Shown here: positions 1-10,500 of the stretch, piece after piece
How the letters are laid out: the number at the start of each line of letters is the position of its first letter
Position numbering within the stretch: the stretch's first letter is position 1
Notes under the pieces: generated by a model
Database searches by the model: none
Told to the model about the DNA's origin: nothing
Seen by the model: the letters and a program-made list of their open reading frames with translations, nothing else
Program-made: the position numbers and the translations under genes
Assembly (NCBI RefSeq): GCF_900009265.2
Contig: NZ_LR735021.1
Span: 13,128 to 77,127, forward strand
Reading direction: 5' to 3'
Length of the DNA: 64,000 nucleotides
Origin: Planktothrix paucivesiculata PCC 9631
Lineage (GTDB): Bacteria > Cyanobacteriota > Cyanobacteriia > Cyanobacteriales > Microcoleaceae

Positions 1-1
1 A

Positions 2-157
2 TTAAGACGTCGATGGGCGAACAAACCTTTAAACACATTTGCTGATGCCCTTGAAGCCTTCCGCACAGCGATTTCCTTTCGATTTGTGGAGTGGCTCCAG
101 GATAATAGGGATGTATTTGCAGCCTACAAAGCAAGTTTAGGCTTGATTTGGGCTTGA
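2..157 (+). pseudogene. C-terminal fragment of a probable transposase
   Basis: An open frame enters from the left edge and stops with TGA at 155-157, giving about 51 residues with the segment FADALEAFRTAISFRFVEWL and the ending SLGLIWA. This resembles, from memory, the C-terminus of cyanobacterial DDE transposases of the IS4/IS701 type. The rest lies outside the window, so it cannot be said whether the gene is whole. It is followed 28 bp later by the thioesterase gene and has no visible link to the polyketide genes. Confidence 0.45.
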
Positions 158-185
158 TTTTTGTTTAAGTCCCATAGATAACTTC

Positions 186-989
186 ATGTCGCACGCCCCT
201 GGTGACAGCTTCGCTATATCTACCCCAATTTACGATATAAAACTTATGACATCTAGTTGGATTATTAAGTATTATCCAAATCCTCAAGCATCTTTACGCC
301 TTTTTTGCTTTCCTTATGCAGGTGCAGGTGCTTCTATTTTTCGCAGTTGGTCTACTTATTTACCTCCAGATATTGAAGCTTGCGGCATCCAACTTCCAGG
401 GCGAGAAAACCGATATAAAGAAAAGAAATTTACTAATATATTTTCTTTAATTGACGCTCTTACAACAGCACTTTTACCTAATCTAGATCGCCCTTTTATG
501 TTTTTTGGTCATAGTGTTGGCGCATTGCTTAGTTTTGCAGTGGCGCGTCAACTTCGCAGACTACGATATCCTACTCCATTACACCTATTTATTTCTAGTT
601 ATTCCGCTCCACAACTTCCTAATTTAGATTTACCGATCGCTAAACTTTCCGATACCGATCTTTTAGAAGAAATACGCCTTTACAATGGTACACCAAGTAA
701 CATTTTAGAAAATCAAGAATTTATAAACTTCTACTTACCGATTATGCGGGCAGATTTAACATTAAAGGAAAGTTATGTTTACCTACCTGAACCCCCTCTT
801 AATTGTCCGATTTCTGTATTTGGAGGCATAAACGATCCTAAAATTAGCCGAGATTCTCTAGCTAGTTGGCAAGAGCAAACCAGTAAAAAATTTAACCTAC
901 AAATGTTTTCTGGAGATCATTTTTACTTAAAAACTCAACAAGAGTCTTTGCTGAAAGCGATCGTTCTTGATTTAACCAAACACAGTTAA
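186..989 (+). CDS. Type II (external) thioesterase
   Basis: This is a stand-alone alpha/beta hydrolase of 267 residues, the size and pattern of type II thioesterases that clear stalled or wrongly primed carrier proteins in PKS/NRPS lines. The N-terminal signature LFCFPYAGAG is followed by the nucleophile motif GHSVG (Ser about residue 110). The acid is probably the Asp in GGINDP, and the catalytic His lies in SGDHFYL near the C-terminus. The in-frame ATG at 246 (MTSSWIIKYY...) fits the family's usual N-terminus better than the ATG at 186, giving 247 residues; neither has a strong ribosome binding site. It sits at the far left of the cluster, facing away from PKS-A, and is separated from the other cluster genes by an IS element. 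Confidence 0.9.
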   Translation: MSHAPGDSFAISTPIYDIKLMTSSWIIKYYPNPQASLRLFCFPYAGAGASIFRSWSTYLPPDIEACGIQLPGRENRYKEKKFTNIFSLIDALTTALLPNLDRPFMFFGHSVGALLSFAVARQLRRLRYPTPLHLFISSYSAPQLPNLDLPIAKLSDTDLLEEIRLYNGTPSNILENQEFINFYLPIMRADLTLKESYVYLPEPPLNCPISVFGGINDPKISRDSLASWQEQTSKKFNLQMFSGDHFYLKTQQESLLKAIVLDLTKHS

Positions 990-997
990 CCTTAAAG

Positions 998-1033
998 CCC
1001 ACATTCCGCAGATAGGGGTCAAATTTTCCACTA
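998..1033. repeat. Outer-left 36-bp inverted repeat (IS-end-like)
   Basis: This 36-bp stretch begins with CCCACATTCCGCAGAT and pairs, inverted, with 3153-3188 at 32 of 36 positions. The same 16-mer starts the 67-bp repeat at 1114. It therefore looks like an IS terminus, but no target duplication is visible next to it. It may mark an older, overlapping insertion of a related element. Confidence 0.6.
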
Positions 1034-1213
1034 TAGCGCCCGCCAAGGCGGTTAGGACGCAAGACGCAGTACATTCTCAATTGCCTCTCGCAAGGAATCA
1101 AAGTGAGTTAATTCCCACATTCCGCAGATATTTAAGCCAATTGAATTTCCAATTAAATTGGAATAAATAAAAGCCCAAATTTAGACCATTTAGGAATAGT
1201 AGCAGGCGTAATA

Positions 1214-1334
1214 TAGCAATCTTAAATGATTTGCGATCAGAATATAGAACCCCACCCTAGCCCTCCCCTTACTAAGGGGAGGGTTGGGAGGGGTCGAGAT
1301 AGATGGAAATATTACAACTGATTTAGGATTGCTA
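1214..1334. mobile_element. 121-bp TA-flanked MITE inside the transposase gene
   Basis: The stretch has inverted ends TAGCAATCTTAAAT and ATTTAGGATTGCTA (13 of 14 pairs) and a GC-rich central palindrome (about 1250-1296, CCCTCCCC...GGGGAGGG). It is flanked by TA on both sides (1212-1213, 1335-1336), the target duplication of IS630/Tc1-mariner-type elements. Removing it with one TA joins the codons for NLDHLGIVAGVI to DEMELVEEVNKK, the expected continuous N-terminus of an IS1634-type transposase. It has no coding capacity and would need a transposase supplied in trans. Confidence 0.8.
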
Positions 1335-1342
1335 TAGATGAG

Positions 1343-2911
1343 ATGGAATTAGTAGAAGAAGTCAATAAAAAAGTCGGATTAAAAGCAAAAGAAGCCGTAA
1401 GCCCAGGACAGGTAATGAAAGCAATGATTTTGAATGGATTAGGATTTTTGAGCGCGCCATTGTACCTATTCGATAACTTTTTTATAGGGAAGGCAACAGA
1501 ACATTTAATAGGAGAAGGAGTAACAGCAGAGCAACTAAATGATGACCGAATAGGGAGAGCATTAGATAAATATTATCAAGCGGGAACAACAAAGCTATTC
1601 ACAGCAATAGCCCTAAAAGCCGCCCAAAAATTCCAAGTAGAAAAGGAGAGTGTACACCTAGACAGCAGTTCGATATCAGTAGAGGGAGAATACAAAAGTA
1701 AAGAAGAAGAAAATCAGGAAATAGAAGAAGAAATGAAAGCCATAAAAATAGTGCATGGATACTCAAGAGATAAAAGACCAGATCTGAAACAATTTATAAT
1801 AGATATGGTAGTAAGTGAAGATGGAGATGTGCCATTATATCTAAAAATAGATGACGGAAACGCCGATGATAAAAGCGTATTTGTAGAAAGACTAAAAGAA
1901 TTTAAAAAGCAATGGACATTTGAAGGAATATGTGTAGCAGACAGTGCGTTATACACAGCAGAGAATATAGCAGCAATGGCAGGAATGAAATGGATAACAA
2001 GAGTGCCATTAAGTATAAAAGAAGCACAAAATAAGATAGTGGAGATAGAAGAGGAAGAATGGGAAGAAAGCCAAATAATAGGATATAGAATAGCAACGAA
2101 ATCAAGTGAGTACGCGAATATAAAACAAAGATGGCTAGTGGTAGAAAGTGAAGCCCGGAAGCAATCGGCTATCAAAAAAATATCAGAGCAAGTAGAAAAA
2201 CAGTTAGAAAACGCCAAAGCATCGCTGCGTAAGCTATCGAAACAAGAGTATGCCTGCATAGCAGATGCAGAGATAGGGATAAAAATATTATCAGAATCGT
2301 GGAAATATCACCAAATAAAAGAAATAAAATGCACAGAAAAAGCCAGTAAAAAAAGCCAAAGTAAACCCAAAAAAGCCAAGAAAGAAAAGACAATAGTTTA
2401 TCAAGTTACAGGGGAGATAGAACCTAGAGAATCAGTGATAGAAGCGGAAAAAATCAAAGCCGGAAGATTTATATTAGCGACAAATATATTAGACAAGAAA
2501 GAGGTGAGTAATGAAAAGCTATTAGCGGAATATAAAGCGCAGCAAAGTAACGAGAGAGGATTTAGATTTTTAAAAGATCCGTTATTTTTCACAGCGAGTG
2601 TATTCGTGAAAAAACCAGAGAGAGTAGAAGTAATAGCGATGATAATGGGATTGTGTTTGTTAGTGTATAACCTAGCCCAAAGAAAATTGAGAAAACAACT
2701 AGAAACAGCCCAAGAAGGGGTGAGAAATCAGGTCAAAAAATTAACGAATAAACCGACGATGCGGTGGATATTTCAAATGTTCCAAGCAGTGCATTTAGTC
2801 AGGATAAATGGAGAGAAACAAGTGAGTAACTTAACCCAAGAGCGTCAAGAAATATTGCAGCATTTAGGGAAATCTTGCTGTGAATACTATTTAATGATTT
2901 CCGGGGGATAA
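1343..2911 (+). CDS. IS1634-family transposase (N-terminus displaced by a MITE)
   Basis: The 522-residue product matches the IS1634-family DDE transposases. It has an N-terminal DUF4277-like segment (SPGQVMKAMILNGLGFLSAPLYLF), a long charged middle part with a Lys/Ala/Ser-rich linker, and a C-terminal part with QQSNERGFRFLKDPLFF typical of the IS4 superfamily. Family members usually have about 20 more N-terminal residues. Those are encoded upstream of the 121-bp element at 1214-1334, which places a TAG in frame at 1214-1216. Translation could still start at the ATG at 1343, but activity is doubtful. It is unrelated to polyketide synthesis. Confidence 0.85.
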   Translation: MELVEEVNKKVGLKAKEAVSPGQVMKAMILNGLGFLSAPLYLFDNFFIGKATEHLIGEGVTAEQLNDDRIGRALDKYYQAGTTKLFTAIALKAAQKFQVEKESVHLDSSSISVEGEYKSKEEENQEIEEEMKAIKIVHGYSRDKRPDLKQFIIDMVVSEDGDVPLYLKIDDGNADDKSVFVERLKEFKKQWTFEGICVADSALYTAENIAAMAGMKWITRVPLSIKEAQNKIVEIEEEEWEESQIIGYRIATKSSEYANIKQRWLVVESEARKQSAIKKISEQVEKQLENAKASLRKLSKQEYACIADAEIGIKILSESWKYHQIKEIKCTEKASKKSQSKPKKAKKEKTIVYQVTGEIEPRESVIEAEKIKAGRFILATNILDKKEVSNEKLLAEYKAQQSNERGFRFLKDPLFFTASVFVKKPERVEVIAMIMGLCLLVYNLAQRKLRKQLETAQEGVRNQVKKLTNKPTMRWIFQMFQAVHLVRINGEKQVSNLTQERQEILQHLGKSCCEYYLMISGG

Positions 2912-3470
2912 AGATTGAGAGAAAGGGGAAAATAGTTGTAAACAAATCTAAGTTATGAGTCAAGATGAGAACTCTTGGCTGGAACGAACTTGGTTATAAA
3001 ATACAAATATGTTAAAAAAAGAGGATTCTATTTCTATGAAAAAATAGCAATTATTTGTGTTTAGTTAAAAAGCGGTAAATTAGCTATACAATCTGATAGT
3101 AAAGCCTCGGAAGTTCAACGAAGAACTGTAAGGATTTTCAATTTTTTAGAATTAGTGGAAAATTTAGCCCACATCTGCGGAATGTGGGTCTAATTATTAT
3201 TCTACATTAAAAATAGCCCAAATCATTACATGGCAACTATTTGGGCTTTTATTTATTCCAATTTAATTGGAAATTCAATTGGCTTAAATATCTGCGGAAT
3301 GTGGGTGTTAATTCATTAACTCGAAGAAAACTTATTTATCACTCTTACTTGGGGTAAACTCTGTGCTAATTCATCTATTCTAATTGTTTGTTTGTTGGGT
3401 TTTACCCCACCTAGCTCTCATTCCCAACCCAAGAGAGCTTTAGCCCTCTTGTCACACCATGAGATAACCC
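2912..3470. other. Non-coding right part of the IS1634 element and short spacer
   Basis: No supported gene is seen here. The stretch holds the inner-right 36-bp repeat (3153-3188), which contains a 7-bp-stem hairpin CCCACAT...ATGTGGG at 3168-3188. The terminal 67-bp repeat (3239-3305) and the candidate target duplication at 3307-3313 follow. A short imperfect hairpin (3430-3449, AAGAGAGC...GCCCTCTT) lies just past the stop of the methyltransferase gene. It might end that transcript, but it lacks a clear T-run. Confidence 0.5.
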
Positions 3471-4463
3471 TTATTCAGCAGCTTTACTAGCTCCCTTATC
3501 GACCTCTGGAGGTTTTTCTGCTGAAAACAAAACATAATCATCAAACCCCATAAACCAACCCCAATTTTTCAACCAATCCTCAATTCCTGGATTATTTTTC
3601 TGAAGATCAATGACTATTTCATCATGGTTACTAATTCCTCGGCCTACATTATGGTCACTAACTTTTATACCTACTTGGGCAAAATAATATACCCACGCAG
3701 ACCAAACATATTCGCTAATTGATATAGCTTGAATATTAACAAATCCACAGCTTTTTAGTTTTTCTACATAAGCATTTCGATCATATAAATTTGCAATAGG
3801 AATGAACATTTTTTTACTATTAACCCTCAGCCAAAAGTCAATCTTTCGTCCTACACTAGGCAAACAATCTGCTACGGCAAGCACTCCACCAGGTTGCAAA
3901 ACTCGAAAGGCTTCAGCAAAAAAATCTTCACGAGTATTAAAATAAAAAGCACATTCTAAGGCGGTAACTTTATCAAAATAATTTTCTTCAAAAGGTATTT
4001 TTGTAGCTGAACCTACCTGAAGATGTATTCTTTCAGATAGCCCCGCTTTAGCTACTCTTTCTTGAGCAATTTCTACTTGTAACTCTGTCAGATTAAGACC
4101 AATAATTGAGTCAACATTGTTTTCCCGCACCCAAAGTAAATCTTGTTCAGCAAAACCGAAGCCCACATCTAAAACTTGGTCACCAGCACTAAGTTTTGCA
4201 ATTTCTCCTAATTTACGAGCTAAAGCAGCGCAGGCTCTATTATAAGTAGTTTCTTCTTTCCAATAGCCAAAATTGAGCCATCGGGGAATATTGGGATCAT
4301 GAAGATTAAAATCTTCTTGGGCTGCATATGTATAATTATCAGTTACGTCTATTTTGCCTCGCAAATACATAATTTCCTTAACTGGATAGAGAATAAATTC
4401 TCTGATCGTTATCCAGCGATTGCGCCATTCATCCCTCAAGGAAATTTTGCTAATCTTTTCCAC
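3471..4463 (-). CDS. SAM-dependent methyltransferase (probable O-methyltransferase)
   Basis: The 330-residue protein is a class I SAM methyltransferase. The SAM-binding motif I reads VLDVGFGFAEQD at about residue 97. Later motifs include FDKVTALECAFYF and RVLQPGGVLAVAD. This is the UbiE/sugar-O-methyltransferase-like fold often used for macrolide O-methylation; the methyl acceptor cannot be told from sequence. The start is GTG (complement 4461-4463), preceded 7 bp upstream by a good GAGGG ribosome binding site. The gene lies 66 bp downstream of PKS-A on the same strand and is probably its last co-transcribed partner, acting on a free hydroxyl of the released or bound polyketide. Confidence 0.85.
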   Translation of the reverse strand: MEKISKISLRDEWRNRWITIREFILYPVKEIMYLRGKIDVTDNYTYAAQEDFNLHDPNIPRWLNFGYWKEETTYNRACAALARKLGEIAKLSAGDQVLDVGFGFAEQDLLWVRENNVDSIIGLNLTELQVEIAQERVAKAGLSERIHLQVGSATKIPFEENYFDKVTALECAFYFNTREDFFAEAFRVLQPGGVLAVADCLPSVGRKIDFWLRVNSKKMFIPIANLYDRNAYVEKLKSCGFVNIQAISISEYVWSAWVYYFAQVGIKVSDHNVGRGISNHDEIVIDLQKNNPGIEDWLKNWGWFMGFDDYVLFSAEKPPEVDKGASKAAE

Positions 4464-4470
4464 ATTAATA

Positions 4471-4475
4471 CCCTC
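4471..4475 (-). promoter_or_regulatory. Ribosome binding site of the methyltransferase
   Basis: GAGGG on the minus strand lies 7 bases before the GTG at 4463-4461. It supports the GTG as the start, because no in-frame ATG with a comparable site lies nearby. Confidence 0.6.
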
Positions 4476-4529
4476 ATACTAGTCACGGTTCACACGTTTC
4501 TTGATCACACAAAAATTATACCACGAGGG

Positions 4530-7500
4530 CTAGGTCAAAAGTCCATTTTCAGAATACAGGGTTTTACAAAAATCAAGAATCGTATCGCGTGACTTCTCTT
4601 CTGAGAACATGGTCATGTGACTGGACGAATTAATATCAATAATTTGCAGGTTCGGCAAGTTGTTTTCCCATTGCCGCGAAACGGCTGCCTGATCGGTAGC
4701 AAATTTTTCTCTATCCTGCGGTATCGCAAAATAATAGGGAGCCTGATCACCCAACATTGATCCGTTCTTGTTGCGGAAATAATAGCAATTTACCAAGTTT
4801 GGATCGGGCAGAGGCATAATAGTAAAGGGATCGGCTTGATAAAATTCATCAAGAGTTGTTGTATATTCGAGGTCGGCACGTATTTCTGTCTCTGCTTTCA
4901 CTAATCCTCGTTTTTGAGCTAAGGCGATCAATTGACTTAAATATTTGTCGTCACTTAGGCTTGCATCCAGTTCATCTGAACGAATCAGCATTTCCTCCAA
5001 AGTTTTTTCTGAACGCTGCCATGCAGATAAGGCCAACACTCGATTCAAGGTAACCAGATAGTCTGTTTTGCGCGAGTATTTATTCTTGGCACCAGGGTTA
5101 TTCTGTATCGTATCCACCATCACAATGGTGTTAACGCGCTCTCCCAGTTCCTGTAATTGACGGGTTGCTTCATAAGCTAACGCCCCACCCAGCGAATAGC
5201 CACCAAAATCGTAGGGTCCCTCCGGCTGTACGGATCGTATGGCATCAAGATAACGTTTCACCATAGGTTGAATATGAGAAGGGAGTGCGGTTTTGTTGAT
5301 CCAACTCCAGGGCTGAATGCCATAGAACGGGCGCTGGCTTTTTTCCGCAACGGGCGCGTAAACCATAACTCCCGCGATCCCATGAAACCAGAATACAGGT
5401 CTTCCCTTGGTACTCGAATTAAGCTGGATTAGCTCTGGGAAAAGAATGTCATTTGACAAAGAGAAATCAGCTAATTGCTGATGTGTCGGCTCTGGCTCGA
5501 TTTGCGGTATGTCTCTTTGCGATTTCAAATAGAGAAGCAAATCCCACGTTGTTTGGCATTCGAGCAACTGCGTTAAGTTAACGCGGGCATCGACTTTGGA
5601 TTTTATTTGCTGGAAAATTTGCATAAACATAATAGAATCAACCCCATATTGAACCAGAGGGGTATTTAGATTTAATTCTTCTGCCGTCAGTCCTAAGATT
5701 AGAAGCATAATATCCACAAGTGCTGCCTCTCTGTTTTTGCCAGAGGGGCTTTGATCATCAAGGTTTTTAGAAACCGACTCTGTCTGAACCTTGAGATCAA
5801 CTTGAGATGGAACGTTAACCTCAACTTTAGCCTCAACCCAACAGCTCCGTTTGGCGAAGGGATAGGTCGGCAGAGAAATCATAGAAACTTGTCCTTTTTT
5901 ATGCAGTAACTGCCAGGGAATCTTACCTCCTTTAACCCAGTAAAGTGCGATTTTTTCCAGGTCATTTTCCGCTAAAAGCACTTTCATCATTGCCTCTCCG
6001 GATTTACCAGAAAGCAGATGCTTTATTTCTGAGTGATCCGCCTCCACATCGCCCATATACACCGGAATGGAGGTTTCTATCACAGCATTTTGTTCCAAGC
6101 AATTCAAAGCCTCCTTGATTCCCTGGAGCAATTCTTCTTGATTATTCACCAGAATCGCAATTCGATGGGTCATCGCCATACGCCCCACCTGGAGGGTATA
6201 AGCCATCTTCCTCAGAGAAAGTTGTGCATTGGATTCAACAAAATGGCTCATCTGTTGCAGCACCACCTGAAGACGATCGCGACTTTTTGCAGAGAAAACC
6301 ATCAGATGGCGATCGCCAGGAAAATCAATATCAGACGATACCGGCTTATTACTGGGAGAAGGAATATATTCTTCGATAATCAAATGTGCATTGGAACCCC
6401 CGGCACCAAAGGAGCTAACCGTTGCGCGTCGGGGAAACTCCCGCTCCTGACCATCAATATTTAGTACTGGCCGCTGCCAAGGCTGAAGTTTTTGTTGCAG
6501 ATAAAAAGGTGAGCCGTCGAAGCTTAAATTTGGATTCAGCGATTCTGCATTAATCGACGGTACAAGCTGTTGATGCTGAAGTTGTAAAATTACTTTTGTC
6601 AGTTGGGATATTCCAGAAGCCGCCTCTGCATGACCGATATTCGACTTTACCGAACCAATTGCACAAAAGCCCTGATCCTTAGTAAATTTTTGAAAAGCCT
6701 TATTGAGGGCACTGACCTCAATCGGATCTCCTAGCGGAGACCCATTGGCCGCCGCTTCAACATAAGTAATCGTCTGTGGATCGATGCCAGATTTACGGAA
6801 GTTATCTTCAAATAATTGGGCTTGGGAATTCGGGTTCGGCACATAAAATCCGTGAGTATGACCGCCATGATTTGTACTAATCGATTTAATGACAGCCAAA
6901 ATGGAATCCTGATCTTCTATTGCATTGGTTATGGGCTTTAATAATACTGCACCCACCCCTTCTGCCGGAACATAACCATCATCCTTTCCAAAGCTGTTGC
7001 TGGTGTTTTGCCGACCAATTATTTGGCCCAGGCTCAAGCCAATGTATTTGTTCGGATGAATCGAAAGGTTCACGCCCCCCGCGATCGCCATCTGACATTC
7101 ACCTTTAAGCAGACTGTCACAAGCCAACTTGATCGCAATTAATGAAGAGGAACACATCGTGTCAATCGCCATGCTGGGGCCATAGAAATCAAAAAAGTAA
7201 GACACACGATTGGCGATCGCGCTATAAGAAGACATCGAAAGAATTGATTGTATTACCGGGTCAGAAGCCAAAGCTTGATACTGCTGATGCGTAGCCCCGA
7301 CATAAACCCCCACTTGATTTTCATGTTGCTTCTGTATTCTTTCCAGCGTATACCCCGAACGTTCCATAAGTTCCCAGACTATTTCCAGAAAAAGACGCTC
7401 ATTGGGGTTCATTAACTGAGCTTCGTTAGGAGAAATATTAAAAAATAGGGCATCAAATTTGTCCACATCGTCTAAGAAACCGCCCCACTTGCTACGCATC

Positions 7501-10500
7501 TTGCCGGAGTGGGAAGGATCAAGATCAAAATACAAGTCATGATCCCAGCGACTTTTGGGAATTTCCGTAATACAGTTTTTGCCCTTCGATAAATTTTCCC
7601 AGAATGTTTCCAAGTCTGGAGACAGAGGATAACGTCCAGAAACACCAATAATGGCAATATCCTGCGTTTGTGCAACAGATAATGGCGATAAGCTTAGCCT
7701 ATCAACCAAAAAGCGAGATTGTTGATTTGCCTTGGGACTGGCTTCATTGACGAAAGCCTCGCGACAATTATCAGGCACTTTTGTCTTATCTAGACTTAGT
7801 ATTACTTTAAGTTTTTCTCTATAGGACGCGACAAAATACTGGTTTATTTCTTCAATCGTTGGATACTCAAAGAAGATGGTTTTCGATAAAGAGCCAAAAA
7901 CTTGTTCCAACTCATTGGTTAATTGCATAATCACAATAGAATTAATGCCATAGACTTCCAGCAATTCGTCGTTTTGAATTCGATGAGCAGGTATCTTTAA
8001 TATGGACGAGATTAGGTTTTTGAAATAATGAAGTGACCTTGCCTCTAACTCTTGTTCACCAAACTCATTTTCAGGAATGCCTTCCTGTCCAATATCAATC
8101 TGAGATGGTAACGATGAAAGATGTGTCTGCTGCAAAATTTGCAAGCGTTCCAGATCTCCCCGCAAAACCATAAGCTGGCTCTGTCCTGAAGAAAGACCTT
8201 GAATCAGGGCTTGAATTCCACACTCTGTCTCCATCACCACTAGCCCCGAATTTTGCAGCATGGCGTTTTCAGTCCACGGATCGATGTGCATACCACCATC
8301 TTTCCACAACGGCCAATTAATAGAAAACGTCTGTCCAGTACGTTCTTTTGTCGCCACCAAGTCATTCCGGTAATGGGCATAAGCATCCATAAACGCATTA
8401 GCGCAGGCATAATCCACCTGTCCCACGTTGCCGATACTGCCTGCGAGAGAGGAAAATAAAATGAAAAAATCGAGAGTTAACTCTTTAGTTGCCCGATCTA
8501 AATTAATTACGCCATCCACTTTAGGCGCAAGCACTGATTGAAACTCACTCGCTGTTTTCCTAATAATAAAATTATCTCGAATAATGCCAGCACTATGCAA
8601 AATGCCCTTAAGTGAACCTATATCATTTTCGATGTTTTTAATTAAGCGCTCTGTTTCCTGCTTCTGACTGATATCAACCTGCCGATAATATACCCTAGCA
8701 CCTAAAGATTCCAGTTCTTTGATTTGCTTGTGTCGGCGCTCATCCAAGGTCGATCGTCCAGTCAGAATAAGAACAACCTTCCTTGTTTGCTGTGCAATAT
8801 GTTTAGCAAAAATAAATCCCAGTCCGCCCAGTCCACCCGTAATCAGGTAAACACCGCCTTCCTGCCAGGGAATTGGAATAGCCTGCTCTGAAACTGAGAG
8901 TTCTTGCCACGAAATAATCTGGCGTTTTTCTTGCTGATAGCGGATAAAAGTGTCTTCAGGGCAATGGCTGTTTCGCTGAATTTTATCAATTAGACCTTCC
9001 TGGGTTTCACTCGCTTCCAATAGGATAACTTGCCCCAGAATTGCTGGGTTCTCCAAATGAGCCGTTCTGAGCAAACCTGTGAGCGCACTAAAGAGCGACA
9101 TCTCTCCCGAAGAAGGTATCAGAATCTGGATAAATGTTACCCCTTTGTTTTTTTCGTAGATGACCCCTTTGATTTGCTCAAAGACCTGAACCGAAATTTC
9201 TTGAAAAGATTTTGCCAGTGTTTTTGTTTTAGTCGTCAAATGAATACAAGTTGCACCTTCTATTTGAGATTCAACTGACTGCTTGGAAAACCATTCCATC
9301 TCAAATAACATAACAATATGTTGAGCAAACTCAGAATGTATCTTTTCAGATAATGGTTTTTCTTGCCAAACTGGAAAGCCCATCCAAGTGCCAATGGCTT
9401 TGCTCTCCTGTATTGCCTTTTCGTCAATCAGAGGATGTGATTTTATAGCGTTTTTCTCTCCTGATATAGCCGAACTTTGACGGTTGGTATTAAGCACCTC
9501 TTCGATCCAGTATTTTTCTGGTTCAAAGGGATAGGTTGGCAGACTGACACGATCGGGTTTTGACTCACCATAAAGTTTGTACCAATCAACCTGCAATCCC
9601 TGACTCCAAAGCTCAACTAATTTGGCGAATTTTCGGCGTTGAATCCATTTTTCGATCGCCTCCTGAAGTTCATCATCGTCAGTAAATAAAGCTAATGATT
9701 TTTTATTTCCTTTCACCTGTCCGCGATACAGATCTTCAATCCCAGTTTCACGGGCAATAAAGCGACTAAGTTTTTGTTTGAGTTCATCTAAGGAATGAAC
9801 AATTAAACCTAAACGTTCTTCCATTGCTTCACGCCCTATTTGAAGAGTATAGGCGATCTCACGCAGGGTTAAGTTGGCAGCTTGCTTTGAATTCAAGTAA
9901 TCGGATAAATTTTGAGCAACACAGTAGAGACGATCTTCATTTTTTGCTGATAATGTAATGATTTGTGCTTCATTATTGCGATCGCATTCTCTCATCTCAC
10001 TAACCCACTCTTCCTTCACATACTCTTCTACAATCAAGTGAGCATTCGCTCCACCAGCACCGAAAGAGGAAATTCCCGCTCTTCTGGGATATTCTTTAGT
10101 TTCACCCTCAATCTCGATCGTTGGTCTTTTCCATGTTGACAGTGTTTGCTGCAAAACAAAGGGGGTTTTGTCAAAATTAATATTAGTGTTTAATTCAGTA
10201 GCATGAAGACTTGGCACAATTTGCTTGTGTTTCAGTTGCAGAATAATTTTCGTTAGTCCTACAATACCTGCGGCTGCTTCCAGGTGTCCCAGATTAGATT
10301 TAACTGAACCTAATGCACAGAAATTGGTAGCGGTGGTATATTTTTGGAAGGCTTTGGTTAAACCACTGATTTCGATCGGATCGCCTAACTCGGTTCCCGT
10401 TCCATGTGCTTCAATATAACTGAGTGTGCGTGCGTCGATTCCAGCTTTATTCAAAGCTTCTTCGATTAATTCGGCTTGTGCATTTGGATTGGGTATTGTG

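Larger units (their letters stand above)
1114..3306. mobile_element. IS1634-family insertion sequence with 67-bp terminal inverted repeats
   Basis: The element is bounded by perfect 67-bp inverted repeats at 1114-1180 and 3239-3305. It is flanked by the 7-bp direct repeat GTTAATT (1107-1113 and 3307-3313), a likely target duplication. The left repeat runs up to the beginning of the transposase reading frame. The interior holds the transposase (1343-2911), a 121-bp TA-flanked element (1214-1334) and about 330 bp of non-coding DNA before the right repeat. Because the transposase frame is interrupted near its start, this copy may no longer move on its own. The exact ends are uncertain by a base or two. 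Confidence 0.75.

Noticed and set aside
1249-1296. CRISPR or terminator at the GC-rich palindrome CCCTCCCC...GGGGAGGG
   Set aside because: It is a single palindrome at the centre of the TA-flanked small element, with no repeated spacing.
1714-2592. Several minus-strand open frames (for example 1714-2259, 2172-2393, 2401-2592) opposite the IS1634 transposase
   Set aside because: They are antisense shadows of the transposase, rich in Leu/Ser/Phe because of the AT-rich Lys/Glu-rich coding strand, with no family features.
4299-4592. Plus-strand open frame of 97 codons across the PKS-A/methyltransferase gap
   Set aside because: It mostly overlaps the methyltransferase 5' end in antisense, has no ribosome binding site and no recognisable features.
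6033-6464. Plus-strand open frame of 143 codons inside PKS-A
   Set aside because: It lies opposite a conserved KS-linker region of PKS-A and shows no domain of its own.
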